Shown piece after piece: positions 51,100 through 63,728 of a stretch of 64,000 nt of DNA; within the stretch, counting starts at the first letter, position 1, and each line of letters starts with the position of its first letter. The stretch is taken from the NCBI GenBank assembly GCA_963514095.1, contig OY741264.1, positions 10,401,554-10,465,553 of the forward strand, in the 5' to 3' direction. Made by a program: the position numbers and the translations under genes. This DNA is from Eutrigla gurnardus (lineage: Eukaryota > Chordata > Actinopteri > Perciformes > Triglidae). The notes under the pieces are model-generated. The model did no database searches. It was not told the origin of the DNA and saw only the letters and a list, made by a program, of their open reading frames with translations.

Positions 51100-51325
51100 T
51101 TCAAATTGAATTAACTCGTGAAAAATAACTAAGTAACTTAAGTACTGTACTTAAGTACAAACAAAATATGATCTTGATCAGAGTAAACTACCTTTTCTGC
51201 ATTAAGAGTACTTTGACATTTGCAACTTTAATTATATTTACTAATGTTCAATGCAGGACTTTTACGTGTTATGGCGTGTAACTGTGCAGTACGGCTGCTT
51301 TTACTTCCATAAAGGATGTGAATCT
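51100..51325 (+). repeat. Dispersed fish repeat, third family
   Basis: Contains ACTTAAGTACTGTACTTAAG, AATGCAGGACTTTTACGTG and TTTTACTTCCATAAAGGATG. These are landmarks, in order, of a common fish repeat as I recall it (AATGCAGGACTTTTACTTG and TTACTTAAGTAAAGGATC). Diverged and non-coding. Confidence 0.5.
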
Positions 51326-53738
51326 AATCCAGACTGCTTGGGTGTGTCTGTTTCACCCTGCAGTCGTGGAGTGACAGCTCCGTCTTCAGGAGCTGCTGCT
51401 GCTGTTGTTTCCAATCCCCCGCTGAGCTTCGCTTGTGTATTGACACACATCTCCATTCAGCTCCAACACTGTGATGTCGGACGGGAGTTTCCGATGTTGG
51501 ACAGTAGTTGGATGGTGCTACTCCCTTGTGGGTACCCTTCATGATCAGCATTGTGCTGCCTTGTGTTTGGCAGTCATGGTGGGAGTCTGCTGTTAGTAAT
51601 TGGTTCATTTGTGCTGCTCGGCGTTAATGCAGCACTATTAGTTCCTCCCACCAGTAGGTGTGGATCATTTCAGGACCCATTTACTTTTGTAATGGTTTTC
51701 TGCACTGGAAGATTGCAGTGGTCTGGTTTTAGGTCACTGAGCATTGGAGTTACTTATCCTTTCACCCAAACGTGTATTTACACAGGTCTACAGTCCTGGT
51801 CACAAATCTAAGCCGAGTCCTATTTTAACATTAGCTATCTAAGATTATAATATTCCACAAGAACTAAACAGTACAAATAAACAGCATTTACATTCTCCAT
51901 GCTACACCATGACTACTGTGGCTACCTTTTAAGCTCTTGGTAAACAATTACATATATTTTTTTTAACAGGAGAAGATGGGTATTTTCATTTAGGTTGTGT
52001 TAGTTCATATATGCGTTCCCCACAGTTTATGGTGAACAACCCAGAATATGGAATAACACGTGAGGAGGGAGATGGTGTGCAATTAATAGTGTATTTTTAC
52101 TAAGCCTATCATTTTAATGAACACTAGTGTACCATGTAGTAAATTGCTGTTCTTAATACTGTGTATTATTCAGTCATTTAGCTGTTACAATTTACCAATT
52201 TCAAGAGCTGCTTTCTTTGTTTCTACATGCATCTCATTGTTAAATACTCAGCATCTAACCATGAAACTTACTATTTGGAAAGTTATAATGTCACAATGTT
52301 CCTGAGACTGAACGTCTTTGACAAATCACCTAGTTATTAGTTCAGTGGGTTAATTTAATTGAGGGCTAATCAGACAACCCGGGAGTCTACCCAGTAAGGC
52401 CGACTGGTCTAAAGCTTATGAGACACACTGCTGTAAATTATTTCGATCCCATTATTACCGGCACAGAGGAGGGCAGGACTCACAGCAGGTGACCTAGTTA
52501 GATCTCACACTATAATGAGGATAAATATCTCCCTATCAGTAATAGGCCTTTTACTCTATATGTCCACTAAAGTGGCCTTGATGTAATTCCCCATCCCTCA
52601 GACCTCTCATTTAGAGCTGGGACATTAACAACAATGCAAATTATGACAGGAAATTGCTTTTGCTAAATGTGTGCATATCTCAGTGGAATATTGTCATGGA
52701 GGAGTTCTACATGAAACAGCTAAATTCAGTAATTTCCCACTGCCGTGCAAGGTCGAAGCTCAAATCACATCAAATACTCTCCTGCTGAGACACAATTAAT
52801 TAATAAGAGTCATGCTAAAGCAGCCTCTCCCCTTGCCCCCACTGTGCTTACTTGCTAGAAATCGATTGGTGTCTCTCCACTGCTGCCACTGTGTCTGACA
52901 GATGTCTTCTTGCAGTACAATGCTCATGCTGCAAGCAGTCACAGTGTCTGCAGCCGAACCACGCCAGGTCAGATAAGACCAGATCGGCCTGTAAGGGTTG
53001 GAGCATTCGTGGATTCGCGTACGATGGGAATTTGAAATATTACAACTCAAGCGAGAAATGTGTGTGGCACCGTGTCCCGAAAGCTTATCAGCATTGAGAT
53101 TCTCCTCTTATCATCTCTGACAGCCTGATGTTACTTAAATCAGAAAGCGAGAAAAAAATATATAGAATCCGTCTGTGGGCAGCCAGCGGTCTGCAATGGT
53201 ACCTCATATTTGTACAGAGGCCAGAATGTATATGTATAAACCAGAGACTGTCTATGGTACAAACAACTGCTGTATTTTGTTTTTATCTTGAGTGTTGACG
53301 GAGCAGCTACATGAGCAGAGCCTAGCACTGATCAAACCAAGCTCATTCAGAAAACATTTGAAAAGTTCCTTCTCAGACAAATCTGCATGATAGGTAGATA
53401 TTTCGGCATTCTATTTATGTGTTTTTTTGCAATTTAAAAAACAACAACAAAATAGTTTAATTTGGCTTCACACAGCTGTGGTTAACCAGCCTTGGTGAAA
53501 ACCACAGAGCACCTCTAGATGATGTCATGAACCCAAACCGGACGACATTTGGCTTCCTGGTGTATTTGGTGTACTTCCACAACATGTATAAAGCAGCAAA
53601 TGATTCCTCAAAGAAAGCAATGATCTTGCGGTCAAATTTGTGCGAGTAATGCAAGAGTAAAATGTGCCTGTGGTGTGAACACAGCAGAAGTGTGTGCCTT
53701 CTTCTTTTGGCCGTTCTAACATTCAATGGATGGAAATG

Positions 53739-54422
53739 CCAGGTCAGTCAGCTACTTTGTTGCTGCTCAACAGGATGCATTGCCATGAAATTTCAGTAGA
53801 GACATTCATGGTGCCCGGAGGATGAATCCTATAATGACTCTGGTGATCCGCTGACTTTCCATCTAGCAGAGCCAGCAGGTCAACGTTTTTAATTATCCGG
53901 TGAAACATCTCCCTGTATCTCATCTGTTGGATGGATTGGCACAACATTTGGTACAGATCAGAGTAATCTGTATCTTTGGTGAATCCCTGACTTTCCCACT
54001 AATGCCATCAGCAGGTTAAGATTCATCAAATAGTTTTGATTGAAATGTTTTGACAACTATCTAATGAGTTGTCATGAACTTTGGTACTAACAATTATGTT
54101 CCCCAGAGGATAAATGATAATTACTTTGGTGATCCTCTGACTTTTCCTTTCGTGCCAGCAGCAGATTAAAATGTCACTCCAATACTTTATGACCAACTAC
54201 TTGCAAAAACCAATGCCAGTCCCATCAGCCTCATATCTGTCATCAGCCTCGACTGTACTTTGTGTTTAGTGATAAATAACGTTCACATGCTCACACGCTA
54301 AACGATGGTGAACGTGATGCCCGTTTCACAGCTAAATGTGAGAATGCTGACGTCAGCATTTAGTGTAATGCAGTGCTGTGAAGCTAGTTCAGCCTCACAG
54401 GGCCACTAGCATGGCTGTAGAC
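53739..54422 (+). repeat. Dispersed fish repeat, longest copy
   Basis: Carries in order GATGCATTGCCATGAAATTT, TTGGTGAATCCCTGACTTTC, GTGATCCTCTGACTTTTCC, CAGTCCCATCAGCCTCA, TTTGTGTTTAGTG, ACACGCTAAACGATGGTGAA and CTAGCATGGCTGTAGACT. The middle CTGACTTTYC segment is present three times, so the element has internal repeats. It ends immediately before the hAT element at 54439. No coding capacity. Confidence 0.7.
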
Positions 54423-54438
54423 TTGTTTGTCATTACCT

Positions 54439-55864
54439 CAGTGTTTCCCACACATTGACTATGGCGCACCGCCATAGTCTCAATGTTCGCCCAAAATTAT
54501 CTTATCAAGGCAAATGGACTTAACTAGCGGCTCTAATGATAGGCCTAAACAGGAGGGCAGCAGCGCTTATTATAAGGGGAAATCCTCGTGGCTGGTTTGG
54601 CTCATCAACGGTCTGTTTTCCCCGTCGCCATGGCAAGGCGTCCCCCGCTCCGACCCCTCCTCAGCTGCACAAGTTAAACAGTGCGTATGCGTACGTCAAA
54701 ACCAAAACACCAAGGAAGGCTGAGGAATAGTCACCCACTTCTACCGAAGCGCTATTTGGAAAACATTTATTATATTATATTTAACAGTATTTATAAAAAT
54801 AATAGTCATAATAAACTAAACTAATAGTATAAGCAGCACTTAGCGGCCCGCGGGCCAAATCCGGCAAAGTATCTGGCCCGTGCGGACCCAGTGACACTAT
54901 GCAATAACCTGCCATAAGATGAAATAAAGAGTTTGGTAAAGTTGGAAATATATCCACAGATTCAAAATTCCGGGATCAATAAATCTTAGGTGAAATGTTT
55001 TTCAAACACAAATGATGCTTCTGACCCACCGTAATATCATAGATTACGAGCTACAAGGACCAAAACCCCGATTTTTTACAAAAATAAGCCGTCCTCTGAG
55101 ATGGATGAAGAACATTAATCTCTATGCGCAGCCGGCAGCCGGGCGGGTGCGCAGGGACCGTCTGCAAATTGCAAGACAAACGCAAGACGATGCAAACAAA
55201 AATCAATAACTCCACTCTTATGCCACCTTTTTTCCTCTTGTGCACCACTTGCTGTAGTGCTGTTGTTTTTTGTTGTTGATCAAACTGGTCATATTTTGTT
55301 GATCAAAATTCTCCAGGGGCATTCAAATAAATAAATCATTGATATTGGACTTATTTTCTTTCAAGTGTGCATTTTTTTATCTGTCCCTCAACACAGGCTA
55401 TGACTACTACTATATCTGCTACAACCAACTACCACTGGTAGTGCTAATCATTACAATAATAATACTTCAAATAATAGCAGCAACAATAATAACATTTGCA
55501 GATAAAACAATGTTTAGTGGTCCAATGAAAAAAACCAGACAATTTGGCCCTCGACTTGGCAATCTGGACATAATTTGGCCCTCAGTGAAAACTAATTGGG
55601 GAACCCTGTAATAAACTAATAGTATAAAGGCTCAGCACTGTGTTTTAGTCATTTTTGTTTTCATCTTTTCTTGAATGCTTAAACTACTCAACCCCACTTA
55701 GTATGTCAACATTTGTATCAGCACCAGCAGTTTGTAAGAAATTGGTCAGTAATTGATATATTTTGGTTCTCAAAATTCACCAAATTGATGAAATCTACTC
55801 AAAATATTCTCCTGGGGGGGCAAGCCCCCAACCATAGTTTCCAAAAATCCTGTGGGAAACACTG
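54439..55864. mobile_element. hAT-type DNA transposon, non-autonomous, with a nested insertion
   Basis: The 14-bp inverted termini are CAGTGTTTCCCACA (54439-54452) and TGTGGGAAACACTG (55851-55864). TTACCTC lies just outside or overlapping each end (54433-54439; 55865-55871), an imperfect trace of the target duplication. A small hairpin CTATGGCG...CGCCATAG lies at 54459-54477. There is no recognisable transposase. The interior is interrupted by an insertion at about 54833-55612. Confidence 0.7.
54833..55612. mobile_element. Insertion nested in the hAT element, flanked by direct repeats
   Basis: AAACTAATAGTATAA occurs exactly at 54818-54832 and 55613-55627, with similarity extending outward (TAATAAAC). 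The inserted sequence starts near GCGGCCCGCGGGCCAAATCC and ends GGGGAACCCTG. The CAGGGTTCCCC end (reverse complement) and GGGCCAAAT motifs look like a hAT-type terminus, but the opposite end does not match it and the 15-bp duplication is too long for hAT. The class is left open. Confidence 0.55.
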
Positions 55865-56488
55865 TTACCTCCACCAACTGTGTCGTGATTAATAAGCCAC
55901 CATGGCCTGTATATTCATATCTGAGCCAGGCAAGCTTTTCATGTGATTAAACCAGGTGTATAATTATCTCATCAGGTTCAGTCACAAAGTATGGCTGCAG
56001 CACATAATTGTCTCATCCCTAACCCTTGAGCACCTTCTGCGTCACCTTTTTTTTTTTTTAACCTAAATTAAGTTCTGGATATCAAAGCGAACGCTTCTTT
56101 TCTGAGTGTAAAGGTGAATTGAATGTGTGCAACAAATACACAAAAGGAGTTTGTCCTTTGTGCACTTAGCCACAGTCCGGGCCAATAAAGCTCCACAGAC
56201 ATGGAATACATTATAGCTTTTCTTAATGAGTGTTTCAATTACCTCTATTAAAATTGGTAATTAGGATGCTGGTTATGATGCTTTACATGCACTGTATTAG
56301 GTTGCAATACACAACACTGTGATATTACAAAAGTTTTGACATTGAGGTGCTAGTTCTCATTAGTGTTAAACGTCCCTTTCATTTCATTAAGGGAGAATGT
56401 GTGTGTTTGTTGGAGCAATTGGCAGGTCTGGAATAACTGCACAGCCTGATGTGGGAATAAAAAATACATGAAAGATTTTAAACGCATG

Positions 56489-56512
56489 CTCTCTCTCTCT
56501 CTCTCTCTCTCT
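56489..56512. repeat. (CT)n microsatellite
   Basis: About 12 CT units. Confidence 0.95.
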
Positions 56513-59500
56513 GATATGTCTTGGATTCCTGAGTTTTCTTTAGTCTGTGTTAACTGACAAGCTGTGAGCAGCCACTGCAGCTTCATGTTTAACAGGGTGA
56601 AATGAATCAGTCCTGTTTTGTTTTCAATGCGTGCTTTCAAATAACTCTCTGGGTTTACAAAAGAAAAGAAACAGATTTGCCTAATTGTGGTAAAGACAGC
56701 CATCCGGGCTGCTAACTAAGCAATCTGAAGCGCCATGCAGAAAGCACCACACTGAAACATTTCTGAAGGATGAACTGTTCACATTGTTGCTTCTTATCGC
56801 ATACATAGCATCCTCGCACGACAGTAATTCAGCTTAATGAGGATAATCCCTCAAATCAGTCTCGTATTGTCTACCCTGTTTTATTTCCTTATCATCCTGA
56901 TCTATTGGCAGCATGTTCTGCTGATAAACATCAAAGACAAAAGGAGAGGGATTATGGATAATGCGGGGAAGGAAATAAAATTTAATTATACATGGTTTTT
57001 CAGTATCTGGTACTGAGATTGCAATATCTCTGTGCTCAATTTACTTCGATAGAATGACACGCTCGTCATGAAGTGGAAATGGAAGTATATCATGCAGTCT
57101 CATAACGTTTATATAATTCAAGTTTTGAAAACTCAGATTTGTAGACTTATATAATCATTATTATTATTATTTAACAAAATTATCATAAAACCAAACCGCC
57201 ACACTCTCCCTGTGAGTTCCTTCACTTGTGACTTGTGAATGATAGTAGTTTTTCAGTCCTGTGTGATGATCACGTACTTGGTAAGATGTAATTAGCGTTT
57301 TTTTCCCCACTGGTTCTGTGGTTGCAAGTGTTTCTAGTTCTGTTGTTGTATTTAATATTGTATGTCTGTCTCTACAGCTTTCTGTTCTGAAGTACAAAGA
57401 CTGAAATAAAAACTAACATTACCACCACTGTGATTTAGCCTAATGATAGCCAATGTATCCGCTAGTACTGCAGCAACCGTGTTTCTAGCAACATATACAA
57501 CTGAATTAATAGCATTTTTCATACGTGGAGATCGAAGTGTCGACTGTCTTAGTATTTGGCAACGACTCGGCACAGCTGATGCAGATTTGCCCGATTTGTG
57601 TTTGTAATCTGTGTGACGATCTCAGTCCTTACAACACATAGCAAACTCTCTGCCTGCACTATGAGCCGTGTGCTGTATTTACATGCTGTAATTGTAAAGA
57701 CTTGAAGTCTGCCATCAGTGTTATGCTCACAAGTTGTCATTTGTCATTCTCGATTGGTCGTCGTTCTAAGAGTCTTACTTGAGCTTGTCAGAGGGCAGAT
57801 GCCAGACAGCAGAGTAAAGAGATACTGACGCATGCAACAAGTCCTCACATTACAACAAAATGTGCCGTTTGCTCTAGAACGGCACATTGAAGCTTTTCTG
57901 ACACGAGTATAAGTATAAGTATAAGTAGGCAACACCATTTGACTGTGTCTTCCAAAACCGTTACGAAGCACCGTTTGAAAGAAAATGTGTTCTATGATGT
58001 GACAATGTTACGGTTAAGGTCAGGTCAGTTGTTAGTTGTAACCATAAAAACAACTTCGGTTTAGAGGAAGGGGCAACAAGATATCGTTAAGATACCGGCA
58101 TTTTCAGTAAAGACAGTAAAAAAAAATACATTTAAGTAAAACTAGAGGGATAAGTTCAATAATCTTTCTGAAAGCTACAGAAATAGTGGAACACGGTCCC
58201 GGCATGCCGATGTCAATAAGCATGAAGCATATTGGCAGCTTTTGTTCCTCTAAGGAGGAAGCTTTCATCACTCCTGACTTCCAGCTGTGGGGAGCGTAGT
58301 GCTTCCTTGTGGGGCGAGATAAGGTCAGAAGCTAAATATCAATGTGACACTCAACATTCACCGAACATTCGATTCCACACAAGTTGCCTGACTGTGGAGG
58401 ATTATGATGAGGCTATTGTGGAATTGCTCTCTAACAGATATTTGTGCTATTACGTCGATTCCTCTCAGCCACAGAGGACTCATAACATTCAGGTCTGGTG
58501 TGAATGGCAAGTGTTTATTCGTGTCTGACAGGATGAAGGTTTAACACGTGATTAATAACCTGTGCCATATACCGGATAATTCCTGAGGGTGTTGCATATC
58601 TATGATGATGGGAAATAATTCAGTGTGCTTGTTTAGCTGTGACCTTTATTGAAGAGGTGTTTCGGCTTAAAGCTCCTGGAAAATACTTTCTATTTGATTT
58701 GTGAATACAAAAAAAAAACCCTATAGAAACATTATTTGCACTGATTTGATTTGGTTTCATAAAAAGGTAAGGCCTAATTAAGACTGGAGTCCAAAAGCAG
58801 TACTTTCCTTCAAGATGATTTGGGGCATATTTTTATTTCTGTTCATAAAATATAATGGATAGTAATTAGATTAAGTATTCGCTAAACTTTCAAGCTGCTT
58901 TATATCGTCTAAGACTATTTTTTCAGTAAGAGAGTAATAAAGTGTTATGTTCATCGCGCTGCTCTATCCTTGACTTGCAGGTTTCACTTATTCTTTCAAT
59001 TCTACCACAACAATAAAACCAGAAAAGAAGAATTCCTTCACCAAAAAGTAATCAAACATTTTGTTGCAATCGATGCAAAAGAAAGACCTGTAGAAGCCTG
59101 CAGGGACTGACTGAAGGTCTGGTTCAGGTGGGGAATCCTTGGCGTTTGCATGAGGGTCAGGCAGCAGGGGACGGATGCTTGACAGAGGTCACGACAGACA
59201 GTGGGTCATAAATATGGGAGACAGGCTGATCTGGCCTGTGACAAGGAAAGGGCAGCTCTACTGTAATGGGTGATAAATGTCAGAGCCTCCCCACAGCCTC
59301 AGATGAGCGATTGTTAAGCAGCTTCCTTGAGCCTGAGCTGCTAAAGCCTCCAGACGGACTGACAAGCAGTAAAGGAAACATTTACACGGATAGAACGGCT
59401 TGTTTGGATGACCCCCCTTCCTCGCTGTTGCCGTAGGCAATATGAGAGCGGTGATTAATCAGGTTGTTAGCATGTTTGATGGAGAGTAGAGGAGAAAGGA

Positions 59501-59893
59501 GAGGGGGAATCTGTGTGCAGAGAGGAGGGTGTGACAGGTAACAAAATGAAGAGGAGCGCTCCGCCGCTGTGATTCATTAGGGGTTACCGATCCTCTGAGG
59601 AGCAGTAATTTTTAAAGTAACGGGCCTTGATTGCAATAATGTCCCCATAGCAACTATTATCTTTAATGACTATTATTATGACTGTCATAAAATGATGACT
59701 GGAGCAAGTCTTATTAAAATATCGTATTATGCAACTGCGCCTTCGAATGTCTACACTGATTAGTTGAATTATGCAACTTTAAACAGGTAGATGATTCAAA
59801 CGCAGAAGAATAAGAACATATGTATCACCTGTTATATTTATGTGTGCTCTGTGCTTTATTCTGGCTCTGGAATGACAAAAAGACGAGACTTAC

Positions 59894-60056
59894 ATTTGGA
59901 GACCCTGGAGACTTTCTTCTTAACGTCGCCACCACCCGAACCACCACAGCCGTCTTCGTCGTCACAGTCGCCGCTGTAGTGTCCCTCTGCATCTCCACTT
60001 CCTGTTTCAATCTGGTCCAGTGACCCCAGTCTAGGAATGGACTTCCCTTGCAACAG
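59894..60056 (-). CDS. gpc5: Penultimate coding exon of glypican-5-like protein (glycanation region)
   Basis: Read on the - strand, the acceptor TTTCTTTTCACAACTAG (AG at 60058-60057) precedes a 163-nt exon. It enters in phase 0 and leaves in phase 1 at the strong donor GTAAGT (59893-59888). The 54 residues start LLQGKS, the end of the folded glypican core. They then give Ser-Gly sites in acidic context at residues 20, 28 and 40, around SGDCDDEDGCGG and GSGGGDVKKK. From memory, human GPC5 has SGDCDDEDGCGG followed by SGSGEVKR, whereas GPC3 differs (SGDCGDDEDEC), so glypican-5 is favoured. These serines would carry heparan sulfate chains on the cell surface close to the membrane. The preceding exons are beyond 64000; the next exon is placed at 21386-21214. 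Nothing in this exon is broken. Confidence 0.88.
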
Positions 60057-61369
60057 CTAGTTGTGAAAAGAAAAAGTTTGGGTTTAAAATAACCACATTT
60101 TTAACAAATGTATATATGTGTATTATTATTATGTATATCACATTCATCATTTGCAGCAGGATAAAATGAAGCACATCCTCTCGTGGCAAGATAGCACAGA
60201 ATAGACGTTCAAACAGAGAAAGGGAAAAATGAGGAGAAAATGCAAAAGAACAGCTGATTATGCTGCTAATGAGCCACAGTCCTCTAAGAAATAAAAAAAA
60301 AAAATTGGCTGCACTGCAAATAGCATATTTTAATAACAATTTCAGCACAGATATTTTAACTGTATCCCATGCTTTAAGTATCATCTAGATCGCCACCATC
60401 TACAAACTCCAGGAGTCTACAGTACGTTACATGACGCTTACCCTTCTCGGCTGCAAGGCAGCTAAACTTTCTGCTGCGTTGCTGCGCAGTAGAATCTCAA
60501 TCAAAGACTTGAACTGGATACCAGGGGAAATACATGGGCTAATTGGCTGATTTAAATTCATGGTGCGTCATTGAAAACAAGAGGGAATGCTTTGTGTTGA
60601 TCAGAAAGGTATTGTCTCTACTAATTAATTGCTGTTGTGGTTCAGTGCAGAGGAGCAGAAGTGTCGGGGTTGCTGCCATGGCTGAGCTCAGACATATCTG
60701 AGTTGGTAATTAGCCTGTCTGACTCTCAGCTCCTCAGTGGTGACAGGTTAGAAGATGGAGAATATTGAGAGTTTGGCCAATCTAAGTTCTCCGTCCATGT
60801 GTATAATTGGCATGATTTTCTTTTCATTTATGTCCGACCACACTTTCAATGCATTATTCGGAATAATGAGTTTCTGTGGTGAATGAGATTAGCCTGGTCT
60901 GATCGTTGGACTGAATTTGAACTTTGTGCTTCACAGTCTGGAGGTACATCACGGCCTGAGGGGCTCCGTATGTGGAGTTCAAAGGCTGCTGCTCTGAGCC
61001 CCATTGACATGTGAGACAATATACCTGCAACATTCACCTCTATTTATTTTGGTAGAAATGAGCCTGTATGTATATGTTCATGCAGAAGGTGTTGTTTTTC
61101 TTTACACATAATTAGATTCTCAAAAATGTAAACCACATAATCTTTGGTCAATTCAATTATATTCTTTCTATAGTGTCATATCAAAACAGAAGTATTTCTA
61201 GATGATTGATGCATGAGGAGAATAAAGCGAGAGATGATTTAAACCAAGTTCTACAGGTTTGGAACTGTTCTGAAACATTTTCTTACTTATTTACTTGATA
61301 AGGAAAATATTTCTGTTCCTAGTTGACTTCTACAAATATGTGTCTCTCGCTCTCTCTCGCTCTCTCTGT

Positions 61370-61371
<2 letters not shown>

Positions 61372-61404
<33 letters not shown>
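61372..61404. repeat. (CA)n microsatellite
   Basis: About 16 CA units, preceded by an imperfect (CT)n stretch and followed by a shorter (CA)n at 61410-61420. Frames of Thr-His or Cys-Val across it are artefacts. Confidence 0.95.
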
Positions 61405-61407
<3 letters not shown>

Positions 61408-62533
61408 AAACACACACACAAAACAATAATGACAATAATTACAAACACACTCACCGATTTACTCCTTTTTGGTGTAAAATAAGTGAAAACTACATTCATT
61501 ACCAGCAGCGACATCGACGCTGGTATTGTTTTCACCCTGTGAGTTGGGAACATGTGCTCCTGGAGACGCCCAGTATAGTGGGAACTACCAAAGAAGCAGT
61601 TTGAGTCCGTTTTCTGTCTGATGCAGTCATGACACTTCACCGGTGTAGTTGAGATCAGAATGAAGGCAGAGTTTGAAGATGGGTGTTTTGAGCAAGGAGG
61701 GCCGGAAGTAGGCGACAGGAAGTGTGTACAAAAATTGTATATCACAAGCCTCATCCTTGTTAGATGAACATCCATAACACACAAGTTTTAAAAGAAACCC
61801 TAACCCATTGCTTGTGTAATTACTGGCAGATGACACAATTTGCATGAAAGGATAGTCATTTTTTAATAAGGCCTTGTTAGCTAATGACATCTCACAGCAA
61901 ACTAATTTGTTCCAAAGCTGAGGAAACGTTCGTCATGTTTGAATAAGTCTGTCAATCAGCAGGCTACTCCATTCCTTTACTCTCCGGTGGCGAGGGGAGC
62001 GGCAGCTCTGTGTTTGACTGTATTGAACGGCTGTGCTGTGTTATTGGCCTGACTTCTTTGAATGATATGGGGCTTTGTCTAACACTGGCTGGAAGACAGG
62101 AGCTCTGATTTCGCTCAGTGCATCTCCAGATGAGAAGGGGCTCTGAGTAGGCACCCTTGGGCAGGCTTCTGGCTCTTACCGTATGTGTGGAGAGTTAATT
62201 ACCACCAAATACCAGTCACTCTTTTCACTAAAAACAAACTGCTAACATACTAATAAAGGATATGTGCACTGAATCGTCTACTTGGCTATTTTCTTTTAAA
62301 CTCGCTGCTCCAATAGAGAGCCAACACCACAAGAGATTTTTCCCACAGTACATGAGATAATCACTAACTAGATGTTGAACGTGAATGGAAATGTGGTCCA
62401 TATAGGTGTGTATGTTATTTGCTATTATTAGCGACATATCTTAATATCCGATTTACCTTGCATTATGAGTAGATATATTTTAGTCCCCTTTTCCTGTAAT
62501 ATTTACTGTTAATGTAAATTCAAGCCGTTAAAG

Positions 62534-63050
62534 CCAGTGGCTCTCAACCTTTCTGAGTCGTGACCTGCACCCAGAATAATCAGGTTGGTAATCGGCATTT
62601 AGAAATGACACCCCCCCCCCAATATGATATTAAAAAATATTCAAATAAAAACCTAACTATAGCAATCAACTTCCTATTTCCTTCAGCGGCTCACTTGTTC
62701 AAATGATTGACTTTAAATGTTTTGCGTTGAATGACTGATTGGAAGAATAATTACAACTCAAACGTGCAAGTTGGACATGGCCATTACTTCCAATGGAGGG
62801 AGTGGTGACACCGCTGCGGTGACAGCTGCCGAGCCATAAGAGTGTACGTTGCATGTGAAGTACTACACCGACTACAATGTGCATCAATGTCATTCTGTCA
62901 TTGACAAGAGGGGGGAGTTATGGCTCTGTCGTACTGGCAAGAATAATGGCCGACAAGTTCATTATGTACCTCTATAAAGTCCCGAAGTTAAGTACTTTCA
63001 ACCAGGACTTGAGTGACGGTGACGAGGACAGCGAGGCGGAGGAATAATAT
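62534..63050 (+). mobile_element. 5' end of a hAT (Charlie-like) element, decayed
   Basis: CAGTGGCTCTCAACCTTTCT near 62538 resembles the terminal repeat of Charlie-type hAT elements (CAGTGGTTCTCAACCTTT), and GAGTCGTGACC follows as expected. At 62946 a 33-codon frame starts MADKFIMYLYKVPK and ends in acidic residues (DSEAEE) before a TAA. A short MDKF-type N-terminus is common in these transposases. No matching right end was found, so the element is truncated. The left boundary is approximate. Confidence 0.5.
62611..62620. repeat. Poly(C) tract
   Basis: Ten consecutive cytosines inside the decayed hAT end. Confidence 0.85.
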
Positions 63051-63485
63051 TGTGAGAATGACTTCTGGTGTCGGTAGGATCCTAGTTAGCCCTTTTGAAA
63101 AATTGTGTGCTGCCCTTTATTGCGTGCAAAGCATTTGCATTGTGTGTTTAAATCTCAAACTCAATATCTATCACGTGGAGCGATTCAGAAATGGCTTTCA
63201 TGTTGAAATAAGTTACATTAATTGATAGATATGTTTGATTGATTTGTTTATTTGAGTGTCCTTCGCCATATGGAGCCCAGCCCATAAGAGCATCAAGACA
63301 CTAGACAGCAGCAACAACCAGGACGACCACATGTCAACGCAATTCCTGAGATATGTATTTGTATATATGACGTCCTATTACGCAGTAAGCTGCATCACAG
63401 ATAGTATATTCTCATCGGCTACATCACAACGTACGCATTTGTAGTTTTGACTGCACAACACTGCAAAGCCAGAGAAAGCAGTAAG

Positions 63486-63697
63486 AAATGTACTGGCACA
63501 GACCTGCTGCAGCTCTATGATATCTTCATCACCCGCTGCATAAGGAAAGCCCAAAGCATCAAGGACACCAGTCATCCAGCCCACACACTATTTTCACTCC
63601 TGCCATCTGGAAAACGCTACCGGAGCATTAAATCACGCACCACCCGTTTCAGAGACACTTTCTTCCCACAGGTAGTCAGAATAATGAATAGTACCTC

Positions 63698-63698
<1 letters not shown>
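63486..63698 (+). pseudogene. C-terminal fragment of a CR1/L2-type LINE ORF2
   Basis: The frame includes YDIFITRCIRKAQSIKD, HPAHTLFSLLPSGKRYRSIK and RTTRFRDTFFPQVVRIMNS. This is the conserved C-terminal tail after the reverse transcriptase in CR1/L2-like non-LTR elements. About 70 residues remain, and the reverse transcriptase itself is absent. There is no stop at the usual place; the frame runs into a (CA)n tract. Such 5'-truncated 3' ends are the usual result of incomplete reverse transcription. No intact target duplication was identified. Confidence 0.75.

Positions 63699-63722
<24 letters not shown>
63697..63722. repeat. (CA)n microsatellite
   Basis: About 12 CA units immediately after the LINE coding fragment, possibly grown from its 3' tail. 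Confidence 0.95.

Positions 63723-63728
<6 letters not shown>

Larger units (their letters stand above)
21387..59893 (-). other. gpc5: Large last intron of gpc5 (38.5 kb)
   Basis: Bounded on the - strand by the donor GTAAGT at 59893-59888 and the acceptor AG at 21388-21387. Very long introns are normal for GPC5 and GPC6. It holds the microsatellites and mobile elements listed separately. Between them (for example 21.7-24.4, 25.1-33.4, 34.1-42.9, 48-53.7 and 56-59.8 kb) I find only unique-looking AT-rich sequence with short chance frames. No other gene or RNA is recognised. If the terminal-exon call at 21214 is wrong, part of this would be intergenic. Confidence 0.65.

Noticed and set aside
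58232..58528. 98-codon open frame on +
   Set aside because: Reasonable composition, but no family recognised, on the strand opposite to gpc5 within its intron, and no splice signals found around it.
61371..61784. 137-codon open frame on -
   Set aside because: It is extended by the (CA)n microsatellite and has no recognisable domain.
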